Virus record (IMG/VR): IMGVR_UViG_3300048834_000448
Span: 1-56,491 of that record
DNA: 56,491 bases
Reading direction: 5' to 3' (one strand)
Origin: a virus
The stretch's first letter is position 1; every line of letters starts with the position of its first letter. A model generated the notes under the pieces. It was not told where the DNA came from. It saw nothing but the letters and a program-made list of their open reading frames with translations, and ran no database searches. Positions 40,785 through 48,966 of this stretch are shown piece by piece. The translations under genes and the position numbers were made by a program.

Positions 40785-41422
40785 AACAGGGAACGAAGAT
40801 CAGTTTTCTTTCGACCGCGACCGGCAAGCAGGAGGTCGGCGAGTTGATCGACCAGCAAGGCGGGCCTGACGGCATCACCTACGCTTGGCGGTGGGACGGC
40901 AACGAGGAGGGTTTCCATCACGACACCGCCCCGACGAACACCGTCAGGGCGGTAGGGCAGCCCTCCGCCGTCTCTGTCGGCGTCGAGGTGCCCGAGGGCG
41001 TCGTGCAGGTCTCAGGCGACATGGAGCACCTGCGGGAGCATTTCGCCCCGTTCACCGGGGCCATCGACGCCGCCCGCCGAGCCATACTCAAGGAGTACGC
41101 CGCCGCATACTGTCAGCGGACAGGGCTGGACCCCGCCGAGGTCGAGTTGATCCAGTCGGTCAAGGACGACGGCAGCGTAGGCCTGCGGTTCGTGCCCAAG
41201 GAAGAAGGGGACGCCACGGCGTTTGATGCGGGGGCTCAGGCCGTCATGGCTCGGCTCAGCGTCGTGATCGAGGATCGGATGGCTCACGCATCGCCGCAGT
41301 GCCGCGTCTCTGCGGTGCTCCGAGGCATCATGCACGAGATGAATGCTTCGTTTGCGCCGACTGCGATGCGACTCAAGGCACAGGAGATTGTGAAAGAGCA
41401 GAAGGAAAGGACTGGAAAGTGA
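40781..41422 (+). CDS. Hypothetical protein
   Basis: 213 residues. The N-terminal ~60 residues are beta-like (KISFLSTATGKQEVGELID, YAWRWDG). The remainder is helical, with CQRTGLDPAEVELIQSV and a C-terminal helix ending in Lys/Glu residues. No family recognised. Coupled by ATGA to the gene upstream and by GTGA to the small membrane protein downstream. Confidence 0.6.
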   Translation: MKQGTKISFLSTATGKQEVGELIDQQGGPDGITYAWRWDGNEEGFHHDTAPTNTVRAVGQPSAVSVGVEVPEGVVQVSGDMEHLREHFAPFTGAIDAARRAILKEYAAAYCQRTGLDPAEVELIQSVKDDGSVGLRFVPKEEGDATAFDAGAQAVMARLSVVIEDRMAHASPQCRVSAVLRGIMHEMNASFAPTAMRLKAQEIVKEQKERTGK

Positions 41423-41616
41423 CAGACATCATTCTTTGGGCAGCGTTCTCAGCCCAGACAATCTTCATCCTCGCGTTGCTCGGCGCGTCGCGCAAGCAAT
41501 TGAATGATAGTGTGGAGAAGAATGGTATGTTTGCCTCGGTGGCGGGATACATTATCTCGGCGGCACTCATTCTGTCTCCTAGCGTGGCTTTCTTCTACCT
41601 CCTCATCAACAGGTGA
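41419..41616 (+). CDS. Small two-TM membrane protein (holin candidate)
   Basis: 65 residues from GTG at 41419, with GAAGGAAAGG upstream and a GTGA overlap with the previous stop. Two hydrophobic helices (~4-20 and ~39-62) are joined by a charged loop (GASRKQLNDSVEKNG). Size and topology suit a class II holin, but many small phage membrane proteins look the same and no lysin is adjacent. Confidence 0.5.
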   Translation: MTDIILWAAFSAQTIFILALLGASRKQLNDSVEKNGMFASVAGYIISAALILSPSVAFFYLLINR

Positions 41617-41619
41617 TCT

Positions 41620-41802
41620 ATGTCAGATAAGCAGCCATGCAGCCACACCATCATCCGCAATCGCCGGGAGACCGCGTGCATCAAGGGCGCGCACTACGAG
41701 CACGAGGGCCGATGGTACTGTGCTCACCACTACCCGCCCAAGGTCGAGGAGATTCGGTTGAAGCGTCTCGCGGCAAGGGCCGCGAAGAAGGAGCAGCCAT
41801 GA
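41620..41802 (+). CDS. Small Cys/His protein
   Basis: 60 residues with Cys7, His9, Cys20, His25, His28, Cys34, His36-37 spread over the first 40, a possible zinc-binding set, then a basic helix (EEIRLKRLAARAAKKEQ). Unknown function. Overlaps the next gene by ATGA. Confidence 0.5.
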   Translation: MSDKQPCSHTIIRNRRETACIKGAHYEHEGRWYCAHHYPPKVEEIRLKRLAARAAKKEQP

Positions 41803-42104
41803 CACTCATCGAAACGGTACGCGGCGTCGAGGGCGCGGAAGAGGCGTTGGCGAAGCGGGGGCTGCGGTATGCACCAGAACTAGACCGCCACACATTTACG
41901 CTGAGGAACTGGGTTGCGCTCGACATAGGGCAGCGAATCCCGGAAGAGTTGGCCGAGACCGTCATCCTCGGTATCGCGGGGAGGATACTTAGCAATCTGT
42001 CCTCACGGCCCCCTTTATCAACTCGAACCAAGGTACGCACAAGATGGAAGTGGGCTTATAGGGTGGGAGGTCTTGTCTCGAAGGAGAAGTGTCTGGTCAA
42101 CTAA
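41799..42104 (+). CDS. Hypothetical protein
   Basis: 101 residues from the ATG at 41799, with AAGGAG upstream. Helical first half (ETVRGVEGAEEALAKRGL); the rest is basic and less regular, ending VSKEKCLVN. Not recognised. The stretch 42105-42173 holds only a ribosome-binding site (AAGGAG) for the next gene. Confidence 0.45.
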   Translation: MTLIETVRGVEGAEEALAKRGLRYAPELDRHTFTLRNWVALDIGQRIPEELAETVILGIAGRILSNLSSRPPLSTRTKVRTRWKWAYRVGGLVSKEKCLVN

Positions 42105-42173
42105 ACCAGGACTCCACCCCACTTACCTCCACGCCGCCCTCGCGATGATCGTGGCAAAACACAAGGAGCAGCC

Positions 42174-42425
42174 ATGACCGCACGCTGGCAATACGAGGTC
42201 TTCGAGGGAGGATCTCGCGGCTCGGGCAAGGCCATCAACTACTACCTGAAGCGTGTCGGCGTCAGCGAGCGACACACCCTCACAGCAGACTGTGAGTTCA
42301 TGTACCGGGACGGCTGGGGTCCGCCTATCGTCCCCGCGACGCGGCGACTCAAGGCGTACAGTCAGCGTGGGCTGGCGGAGCGTGCGATGTCGATTGCGAT
42401 CGCCGAAGCGGATGCGGGATTATGA
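42174..42425 (+). CDS. Hypothetical small protein
   Basis: 83 residues; basic, with a beta-like first part (WQYEVFEGGSRGSGKAINYYL) and a C-terminal helix (ERAMSIAIAEAD). No family recognised. ATGA overlap with the short zinc protein that follows. Confidence 0.5.
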   Translation: MTARWQYEVFEGGSRGSGKAINYYLKRVGVSERHTLTADCEFMYRDGWGPPIVPATRRLKAYSQRGLAERAMSIAIAEADAGL

Positions 42426-42592
42426 ACCTTCGCTTGACATCTGATACACCGACGCTTAGACTCCCCTGCCCAGAGTGCAAAGGACTCGGGCGTGTGGAGG
42501 CCCCGGACACCTTCTGTGTCCGAGGACAGCCGCTTGGGATTCGAGGTGCGGTGATCCCGTGCCCTAAGTGCAAAGGAAAGAAGTATGTTTGA
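42422..42592 (+). CDS. Small DnaJ-type zinc-motif protein
   Basis: 56 residues, starting at the ATGA overlap. CPECKGLG (residues ~16-23) and CPKCKGKK (~46-53) are two CxxCxG motifs as in DnaJ-type zinc centres, separated by ~22 residues. Such mini-proteins are common in phages and of unknown use. The end overlaps the next gene by 8 nt. Confidence 0.6.
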   Translation: MNLRLTSDTPTLRLPCPECKGLGRVEAPDTFCVRGQPLGIRGAVIPCPKCKGKKYV

Positions 42593-43175
42593 CCGATACA
42601 TCGAAGATCTGAAGAGAGCATACCCGGGTGCCAAGATCACAGTGTTACATGACGCGATCTTCGTAGGCGAGCCCTCTAAGGGTGTGGAAGCAGAGATCGA
42701 AGCGTATCAACGAGGCTTGGCAGGCGTTTATATGGCTAACATCAGAATGAAGAAGGAGATTCATTACATGGCAATGAAGCACGAAAGCAGTCCGTTTGTC
42801 TCTCGCAATGTCAAGCAGGACTCGACTGTTGGCATATATAGCAAAAAGACATGGAAACACGAAGAGACGCCGGAAGAGTTCCGGTTCTTGAAGCACAGCG
42901 AAGCCAACAACCCTCAAGCGGGCGGACTGCGCCCTGTAGTGTACCTCAAGAAGCACTTTTGGGCTGAGGATGTCGGGCACTCGATCTTCATCCGTCGCAG
43001 GGAGAAGTCGGAGTTCCGCCAGGGATGGGAGGCGGCGATCGACCACCTTACCTCACCTCACGACGGTAAATCTGCGAGGGTGTACTATACTGATCCTCTG
43101 CTAGATATGCCTACGGTGGCCTTCTTTGTGGAAGAAGAAAAAAAAAGCGTGCCCGCGATGAGGTGGTACCAATGA
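42585..43175 (+). CDS. Hypothetical protein
   Basis: 196 residues, soluble, mixed alpha/beta, with many Lys/Glu/His/Phe residues. Features such as FLKHSEANNPQAGG and YLKKHFWAEDVGHSIFIRRR are seen but not linked to a family. Slightly lower GC than its neighbours. The stop overlaps the ligase start. Confidence 0.55.
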   Translation: MFDRYIEDLKRAYPGAKITVLHDAIFVGEPSKGVEAEIEAYQRGLAGVYMANIRMKKEIHYMAMKHESSPFVSRNVKQDSTVGIYSKKTWKHEETPEEFRFLKHSEANNPQAGGLRPVVYLKKHFWAEDVGHSIFIRRREKSEFRQGWEAAIDHLTSPHDGKSARVYYTDPLLDMPTVAFFVEEEKKSVPAMRWYQ

Positions 43176-44101
43176 AATCCGTCATCCTCGCCCCTAACGA
43201 ACAAATCGAATTCGACGACCCTCGTATTCGCTATCCGATGCTCGGCTCCGTCAAGTTCGACGGCACGCGATGCGTCTGTGTGGACGGCGAACTCCTGACG
43301 CGGAACATGAAGCCGCAGAAGAACAAGAACCTCTACCGGCACCTTGCGCCGATGGTGGCCGCGAGCAAGCGACTAGGGCTGGTCTTCGACATGGAGTTGT
43401 ACGACCACACGCTGTCCTGCCACGGGGACCACACCTCGATCCTCGCGGCGCACGACAAGCCCATCCCCGAGAGCATGATCGCCCACTACTTCGACTGCAT
43501 CCCGATCGAAGACTGGCGACGAGGCTCTGGCGGGCACCCGTTCAGTGAGCGGATCGCTCGGGCGTGGGATGTCGCGTTCGGCGAGCCGTGGATTCAGCCG
43601 GTGGCGCACAGGCCCATCAAGCACGAGCAGGACGCCCGCTTCACCTTTGCCGACGCGGTGGGCCTCGGGTACGAGGGCATCATGCTCCGTTGCCCGAACG
43701 GCCTGTACAAGCATGGCCGGGCCACCATCAAGGAGTCGAACATCCTCAAGTTCAAGGCGTTCGAGACGATGGACGGCGAGATCATCGAGGTCATGCAGCG
43801 TCGGAAGATGAAGGACGGCCTGGACCGCACGCTCACGCCGACCGGGCACATGGAGCGAATCCACACCAAGGACTCCTTCGACCTCGATGAGATGGTCGGC
43901 GCGTTCAAGGTCCGCTTCGAGGACGGCACGGTGTCCGAGGCCAACTACGGTCGCGGCTTCGACCACGAGACGCGGCGCAAGCACTGGGAGGAGAGAGTGT
44001 CGCTCGTGGGGAGGTGTGTCGAGGTCCGGCACCTTCCCCACGGTGCGAAGGACGGCGTGCGTATTGGGACTCTGGTTCGCTTCCGCCCGGATAAGGAGTG
44101 A
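43172..44101 (+). CDS. ATP-dependent DNA ligase
   Basis: 309 residues from the ATG at 43172 (ATGA overlap); a GTG at 43163 is an alternative. Motif I is VKFDGTR with the AMP-accepting Lys28; motif III resembles VFDMELYD (~70-77); motif IV is YEGIMLR (~166); motif V is LKFKAF (~190). The C-terminal ~90 residues form the OB-fold, with the expected late GTLVRFRPDK. A small T7/T3-type ligase sealing nicks during replication. Confidence 0.9.
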   Translation: MKSVILAPNEQIEFDDPRIRYPMLGSVKFDGTRCVCVDGELLTRNMKPQKNKNLYRHLAPMVAASKRLGLVFDMELYDHTLSCHGDHTSILAAHDKPIPESMIAHYFDCIPIEDWRRGSGGHPFSERIARAWDVAFGEPWIQPVAHRPIKHEQDARFTFADAVGLGYEGIMLRCPNGLYKHGRATIKESNILKFKAFETMDGEIIEVMQRRKMKDGLDRTLTPTGHMERIHTKDSFDLDEMVGAFKVRFEDGTVSEANYGRGFDHETRRKHWEERVSLVGRCVEVRHLPHGAKDGVRIGTLVRFRPDKE

Positions 44102-44104
44102 GGT

Positions 44105-44380
44105 ATGACACAGCCCTTCAAGTTTCCTGTCTACCACCCCCACATCGACAGAGATATGGTGGAAGGGTACTGGTTCTCGAAAAGCACCCTGAATCAGATA
44201 TCGGATTCAATGGCGACAGATCTGAACAGGCTGACTACGGTGCGGAAGTGCGTTGAGTTATCTTTCGGGAATGTCCCTGTGTCTTTGGCTTGTATGAATG
44301 CGATTTACGAACCAGACGAAGAAAAAGACAAGGTGTTGATCGAGTTGTTCGAGGCCCTGACCGAAGAAAGTCCAACATGA
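44105..44380 (+). CDS. Hypothetical small protein
   Basis: 91 residues, 3 nt after the ligase stop. Acidic with two helices (LNQISDSMATDLNRLTTV and DEEKDKVLIELFEALTEES). No motif. Likely co-expressed with the ligase. Confidence 0.5.
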   Translation: MTQPFKFPVYHPHIDRDMVEGYWFSKSTLNQISDSMATDLNRLTTVRKCVELSFGNVPVSLACMNAIYEPDEEKDKVLIELFEALTEESPT

Positions 44381-44691
44381 ACACCACAACCTGCTCTGAG
44401 GGACAGCCTCTTGTGCCTGTGTCTCTTCAGGAATTGCAAAGACTTTCGCACGACTTCCCTAAGTCCAGATATATCGGGGTGGCGATGCGGCGAGAGACAG
44501 CGATAGATCTGACGCTCCACAAGAAGGCAGAGGGGATGACTTGGTTGGATCTGATGGGTTTCCCGGTGCATTTCACCGAGGCTGTGCCAGAGGGACAGAT
44601 TGTGCCTGTGCTTCGCTTGACCCTGATGGGCAGGGAGTTATCTCTGAGTCAGTCTTTCAACCTCATGCTTATTATGAGAGAGCAGGAATAA
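44377..44691 (+). CDS. Hypothetical small protein
   Basis: 104 residues from the ATG overlapping the previous stop. Mixed; central VAMRRETAIDLTLHKKAEGMTW and C-terminal SFNLMLIMREQE. Not recognised. Confidence 0.5.
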   Translation: MNTTTCSEGQPLVPVSLQELQRLSHDFPKSRYIGVAMRRETAIDLTLHKKAEGMTWLDLMGFPVHFTEAVPEGQIVPVLRLTLMGRELSLSQSFNLMLIMREQE

Positions 44692-44694
44692 GTC

Positions 44695-45027
44695 ATGGAA
44701 AGCAAACTCTACATCGACGGCAAAGAGGTAGGAAATCTCAAAGACATCACGCTTGTGACTAGCGAGGCACTCAAGACCGCCGCTGAGGAACTTGCAGAGG
44801 AGCAAGGAGTCGTCCTACCTTGCAAACTTGTGACGATCAAGGAAACACTCTCTTGTAGTTCTTTGACTGTTGCAGAGTTCCAGAAGGCTGTGGATGCCGC
44901 GGTAGACAAGATGAGGTCATTGAAGACCCGCTACAAAGACCACTACAATCCTCCTTCTAAGGCAAGCGAGAGCACAGGCCGTAAGATTGGCGGCAAGACC
45001 TACAAGATCAGAAAGAGGGCACGATGA
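44695..45027 (+). CDS. Hypothetical small protein
   Basis: 110 residues. MESKLYIDGKEVGNLKDITL looks like a short beta-sheet start, then helices and a basic C-terminus (SKASESTGRKIGGKTYKIRKRAR) that may bind nucleic acid. ATGA overlap with the next gene. Confidence 0.5.
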   Translation: MESKLYIDGKEVGNLKDITLVTSEALKTAAEELAEEQGVVLPCKLVTIKETLSCSSLTVAEFQKAVDAAVDKMRSLKTRYKDHYNPPSKASESTGRKIGGKTYKIRKRAR

Positions 45028-45290
45028 GCGACAAGAGACCCGAAATCCGAGCGACATGTAAGGAGTGCGATGGTCGAGGCACTGTCTACGACACAGACCC
45101 TCACCACGGAGCGATCATTGCGAGCACCATAGAAGAGTGCCCTAAGTGCCACGGCAGCAAGAAGGCATCCCGTCCTATGTCCAACGACGAGTGGTTGGAG
45201 GCTCTTGAGATCCGCGTTCGAGCGATTGAGTCCCGGGAGCGTTGGCGCAAAGTGGTCCACCGGCACACAGAAAGAGAAGAGGACGAATGA
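45024..45290 (+). CDS. Small DnaJ-type zinc-motif protein
   Basis: 88 residues. CKECDGRGTV (residues ~12-21) and CPKCHGSKK (~39-47) are paired CxxCxG motifs of DnaJ type. A helical, charged C-terminus follows. Second such protein in this gene run (compare 42422). Confidence 0.6.
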   Translation: MSDKRPEIRATCKECDGRGTVYDTDPHHGAIIASTIEECPKCHGSKKASRPMSNDEWLEALEIRVRAIESRERWRKVVHRHTEREEDE

Positions 45291-45454
45291 AACGCATCTT
45301 CAACACACGCTGGGGCTACCTGCCTCGCGGCTCAGAGAACCTCTCCTCCGTCCCCGATCGCTGGTGGATCGGCCCTCGCGGCGCGACATCCAGCGGCCTG
45401 TGGGCTCGGCGGTGGGGCCGGGTCTTCCGCGAGGTCATTCGCGCCCGCCATTGA
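45287..45454 (+). CDS. Hypothetical very small protein
   Basis: 55 residues, basic, rich in Trp, Arg and Gly. Starts in the ATGA overlap. No motif; reality supported mainly by coupling and spacing before the replication module. Confidence 0.4.
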   Translation: MKRIFNTRWGYLPRGSENLSSVPDRWWIGPRGATSSGLWARRWGRVFREVIRARH

Positions 45455-45502
45455 TTCCCGCCGTTTTCACCCCTAGTGTCTCCGACCTGCTGGGAGTCCT
45501 CG

Positions 45503-48127
45503 ATGCCCTTGCCCTCGTATGGCGTAGCACCACGCGCCCAATTTGATGGTTGCGACAACGAGGAGCACCTTCTGTCCGTGCCCAGGATGGCGATGGCCTC
45601 GTTCGAGGACGCCTTCCTCCGCCCGTGGCTGACGGACGCGCACTTCGTCTGCTACGCCCCGCATGGGACGCCTGACGACCTGCACCCGTTCCCCCGCATC
45701 AACAAGCCCGCCCTGAGCAAGGTCCGCGAGCACGGCATCGAGTTGATGTCGCACACGATCGCTCTGGATTGGGACACCCCCGAGCACCTGCCTTGGGCGA
45801 AATCGAAGAGCACCTTCGACGATTTCCTCGCGTCGTTTGAGCGGGCTTGCATCGCCTGCCCGATGCTGGCCTCCCCGAATGTCCTGTACACGACGCGGGC
45901 TGGGGTGCGGCTCGTCTACATCCTCGATACGCTGACGCCGGTGGACCAGATCGAGGCGCACCACAGGTGGCTCGTTCACGAGTGTCGAGCGGCCGGCTTC
46001 ATGGTCGATGAACTGGTGGATTGGACCCGTCTCTTCCGCCTGCCGATGGTGGAGCGAGACGGAGAGCCCACCTACACCGATCCCGCCTACCTGATCATGG
46101 TCGATGAGCGTGTCCGCCTCCCCGTCGCCCAGATGGGTCAGGCGTCGAAGGGCTCAGGCCCGCAGGTCTACGGACCCATCCGGCACTTCGACGAGGATCA
46201 GCCCTCCCCCGAGGAGGCCCGGGAACTGATCGAGACGATCGTTGATGGCCGAGCGAGGATGACCGAGTGGCTCAAGGAGGCCCGCCGCCGCCTGAAGGGC
46301 CGCGAGTCGTGGGAGGTGCTCTTCGAGCACAAACCCCTCGCGCCCGAGGGCCAGCGAGACTCAACGATCCACGCCCTCGTGGGTCAGGTCGTGGCGATGG
46401 TCTACTCCATCGAAGGCACGACGCCTCAGCACATCTACGGGCTGTTCCTCCCCGCCGTCGAGCAACTCGAACCCGACGCGCAGACACCGGACTGGACCGC
46501 CGTGCTTTGGTCGGCGGTCGGACGCCTCTGGGTCAAGGAAGAGGCCAAAGAACACACAGCGAAAGAGAAAGAGCGGGAGCAGTTGGTGAAGCGGCGACGC
46601 TCCGCCGATGTGATCGTGAACGGAATGCTCGAATGGTGCGAGCATGAGGGCCTGTACCAAGACGACATCGACGCGAGGATCTGGGCCGAGGGGCACTTCA
46701 TCGCATCGACAGGCAACAACTACTACCTTATCAATCCCGATGGCACTTTCCGGGCACAGTCTTACTCGCCGTCGCAGTTGATCTCCGCCATCCGCAAGCA
46801 CATCCCCGAGATGATACCGACCAAGCAGCAAGGTGAGGACGGGGCGTGGCGAGAGATCCCGGTGCAGACCCTCGTGAATCGCTACGCCACCGTAGTGAAC
46901 TCTGTTGAGTACAAGCCGGGGTTGGAGAAGGGCTACATCAAGGACATCGACGGACCCAACGCCACCTTGATGCTTCCGTGCTACACGCTGAATAAGCGAC
47001 TCCTGCCGACCTACGACTCTGAGGTTGATGATTGGCTGAAGACGATGTTCGGCCAAGGGTACAAGGATGTCTGCCGATGGATCGCGTGGGCTCTCGCGTT
47101 TGATGAGGGCGACATCTGCGCCCTGTCGGTCGTGGGCTCGCCAGGAGCAGGCAAGAAACTCCTCGTGCAGGGCCTCGCGGAATGCCTCACCTCGCCCGAC
47201 CTCGCGACCGACAAGGATCTCGTGGGCTCGTACCAGTACGGTCTCCTTCGCAGCCCGTTCCTCAGTGTCAACGAAGGGTGGACCACGGGCTTCGGAGGGA
47301 AGCACGCCGCCGATCGCTTCCGCGAGATCGTCTCGGGTGACTACATCGAGGTCGATCGCAAGTACAAAGAGCCCGTGCGAATCAAGTCTTCGATGCGCGT
47401 GATCTTCACCGCCAACAATCTCGAAGTCATCCGGATGCTGGCGGACAAGCGAGACCTGACCGAGGCCGACCGCGAGGCGTTGGCCGTGCGGCTCATGCAC
47501 TTCGATGTCGGGGAGCGAGCGAGCAACTGGCTGCGGGTCAAGGGCGGCATGGCGTTCACCGCGAAGGAAGGCCGACGCTGGATCTCCCCGCCCGGTGGAG
47601 GCGAGAGCGACTTCATCGTGGCCAAGCACTTCCTGTGGTTGCATCAGAACCGCCATCAGTACAAGAAGGACGCGAGATTGCTGGTCGAAGGCAGCGGCGC
47701 GAAGGATCTCATGTTCGAGATGCAGACCCAGGTGGGATCTTCCCCGCTGGTGATCGAGACGATCCTGAACATGCTGGACCGCCGCGAGACAATCGACGGG
47801 CTGGTGATCCGCCAGAAGCACGAGGTCTTCGTCACGACCCATGCGGTGGTCGAATACTTCCGCACTCACCTGAGCGGTAAGGTCAGGGACAACCTGACCA
47901 CCCACAAGGTCGCCTCCGTGCTGCAAGGTCTTGTCAAGGAAGACGCGAAGTATCCCTTCGTCATCGAGGGCCACCCCAAAGCCGGTCGCCGACGCTGGCA
48001 CAAGTTGGATGTCCACAAGATCCTGGCGGCGGGCGAAAGGCACGGATTCAGATCCGAGAGACTTGAAAAGATCACTGAAGAAGATATTATGATGCGAGCG
48101 ATGAAGGGCATCCTCCTAGACGACTGA
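45503..48127 (+). CDS. Primase-helicase: AEP primase N-terminus plus SF3 helicase
   Basis: 874 residues from the ATG at 45503, with GGGAG 6 nt upstream; a GTG at 45476 is the in-frame alternative. ALDWD at residues 87-91 fits the hDhD metal motif of archaeo-eukaryotic primases, and VDWTRLFRLP near 174 fits the later conserved region. Walker A (GSPGAGKK, 545-552), SVNEGW as Walker B position and IFTANN (~632) as motif C match SF3 helicases of D5/VirE type. The protein should prime and unwind at the origin. It is the central replication gene of the module. Confidence 0.82.
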   Translation: MPLPSYGVAPRAQFDGCDNEEHLLSVPRMAMASFEDAFLRPWLTDAHFVCYAPHGTPDDLHPFPRINKPALSKVREHGIELMSHTIALDWDTPEHLPWAKSKSTFDDFLASFERACIACPMLASPNVLYTTRAGVRLVYILDTLTPVDQIEAHHRWLVHECRAAGFMVDELVDWTRLFRLPMVERDGEPTYTDPAYLIMVDERVRLPVAQMGQASKGSGPQVYGPIRHFDEDQPSPEEARELIETIVDGRARMTEWLKEARRRLKGRESWEVLFEHKPLAPEGQRDSTIHALVGQVVAMVYSIEGTTPQHIYGLFLPAVEQLEPDAQTPDWTAVLWSAVGRLWVKEEAKEHTAKEKEREQLVKRRRSADVIVNGMLEWCEHEGLYQDDIDARIWAEGHFIASTGNNYYLINPDGTFRAQSYSPSQLISAIRKHIPEMIPTKQQGEDGAWREIPVQTLVNRYATVVNSVEYKPGLEKGYIKDIDGPNATLMLPCYTLNKRLLPTYDSEVDDWLKTMFGQGYKDVCRWIAWALAFDEGDICALSVVGSPGAGKKLLVQGLAECLTSPDLATDKDLVGSYQYGLLRSPFLSVNEGWTTGFGGKHAADRFREIVSGDYIEVDRKYKEPVRIKSSMRVIFTANNLEVIRMLADKRDLTEADREALAVRLMHFDVGERASNWLRVKGGMAFTAKEGRRWISPPGGGESDFIVAKHFLWLHQNRHQYKKDARLLVEGSGAKDLMFEMQTQVGSSPLVIETILNMLDRRETIDGLVIRQKHEVFVTTHAVVEYFRTHLSGKVRDNLTTHKVASVLQGLVKEDAKYPFVIEGHPKAGRRRWHKLDVHKILAAGERHGFRSERLEKITEEDIMMRAMKGILLDD

Positions 48128-48144
48128 GACAAGGACGATAGACA

Positions 48145-48966
48145 ATGAACATGGAAACAATCCCCGTGCTCGACCACGGCGAGGTCGAGTACATCGACAG
48201 CATGGGCTCTGACCTGAGCATCGTGCGAGCGGCCAAGGTCTCCTACGGGACCGGGCAGCCGGACCCCTCTCCCGAGGAACAGCGTCGGCTGATCCGCTAC
48301 CTCATGCGGCACCGCCACACCTCGCCGTTCGAGATGGCCGAGGTGCAGATCCGCCTGAAGATGCCGATCTTCGTCGCTCGCCAGTGGGTGCGTCACCGCA
48401 CCGCCAGCATCAACGAGGTCAGCGCACGCTACAAGGAAGTGCCCGATGACTATCACATGCCCGAGGTTTGGCGAGGGCAGGCCAAGATCAACAAGCAAGG
48501 CAGCGAGGGCGTTGTCACTCACGGCATAAAGTTGTTCTACGGGGCAAAAGTAGATTTTGTGGCGGAGGAAGCAGCGTTTGCCGAATATCAAGGCCGACTC
48601 GCTTCTGGTGTCGCCCGCGAGCAAGCACGCGGCTGTCTGCCCCTCTCCACCTACACCGAGTTCGTGTGGAAGATGGACCTGCACAACCTCATGCACTTCC
48701 TCAAACTCCGCCTCGACTCGCACGCGCAGGAAGAGACCCGATTGTTCGCTCAGGCGGTCGCTAGCATCGTCAAGCAACTCTTCCCGATCTCGTGGGAGGC
48801 GTTCGAGGATTACTCACTGAACGCCATCACTCTTTCCGTAGAAGATCAGCGAAGGTTGTCTTCCCTTCTCTCTGGCGATCCTTCTAAGTATTCCAATCCG
48901 GGCGACCTGAACTGCTCCGAGCACCGCGAGTTCGAGGCCAAAGTCGAGAAGATGCACCATGCCTGA
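48145..48966 (+). CDS. thyX: Flavin-dependent thymidylate synthase ThyX
   Basis: 273 residues. RHRTASINEVSARY at 83-96 is the ThyX signature (RHRxxSxNExSxR). It converts dUMP to dTMP with FAD, NADPH and methylene-tetrahydrofolate. Other expected features are the early AARVSY-like AAKVSYG (~30) and the C-terminal NLMHFLKLR region. It supplies dTMP for phage DNA. Length is normal. It overlaps the nuclease gene start by 8 nt. Confidence 0.95.
   Translation: MNMETIPVLDHGEVEYIDSMGSDLSIVRAAKVSYGTGQPDPSPEEQRRLIRYLMRHRHTSPFEMAEVQIRLKMPIFVARQWVRHRTASINEVSARYKEVPDDYHMPEVWRGQAKINKQGSEGVVTHGIKLFYGAKVDFVAEEAAFAEYQGRLASGVAREQARGCLPLSTYTEFVWKMDLHNLMHFLKLRLDSHAQEETRLFAQAVASIVKQLFPISWEAFEDYSLNAITLSVEDQRRLSSLLSGDPSKYSNPGDLNCSEHREFEAKVEKMHHA

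Noticed and set aside
46361-48043. 560-residue open frame opposite the primase-helicase
   Set aside because: Antisense shadow; the plus strand carries all expected AEP and SF3 motifs.
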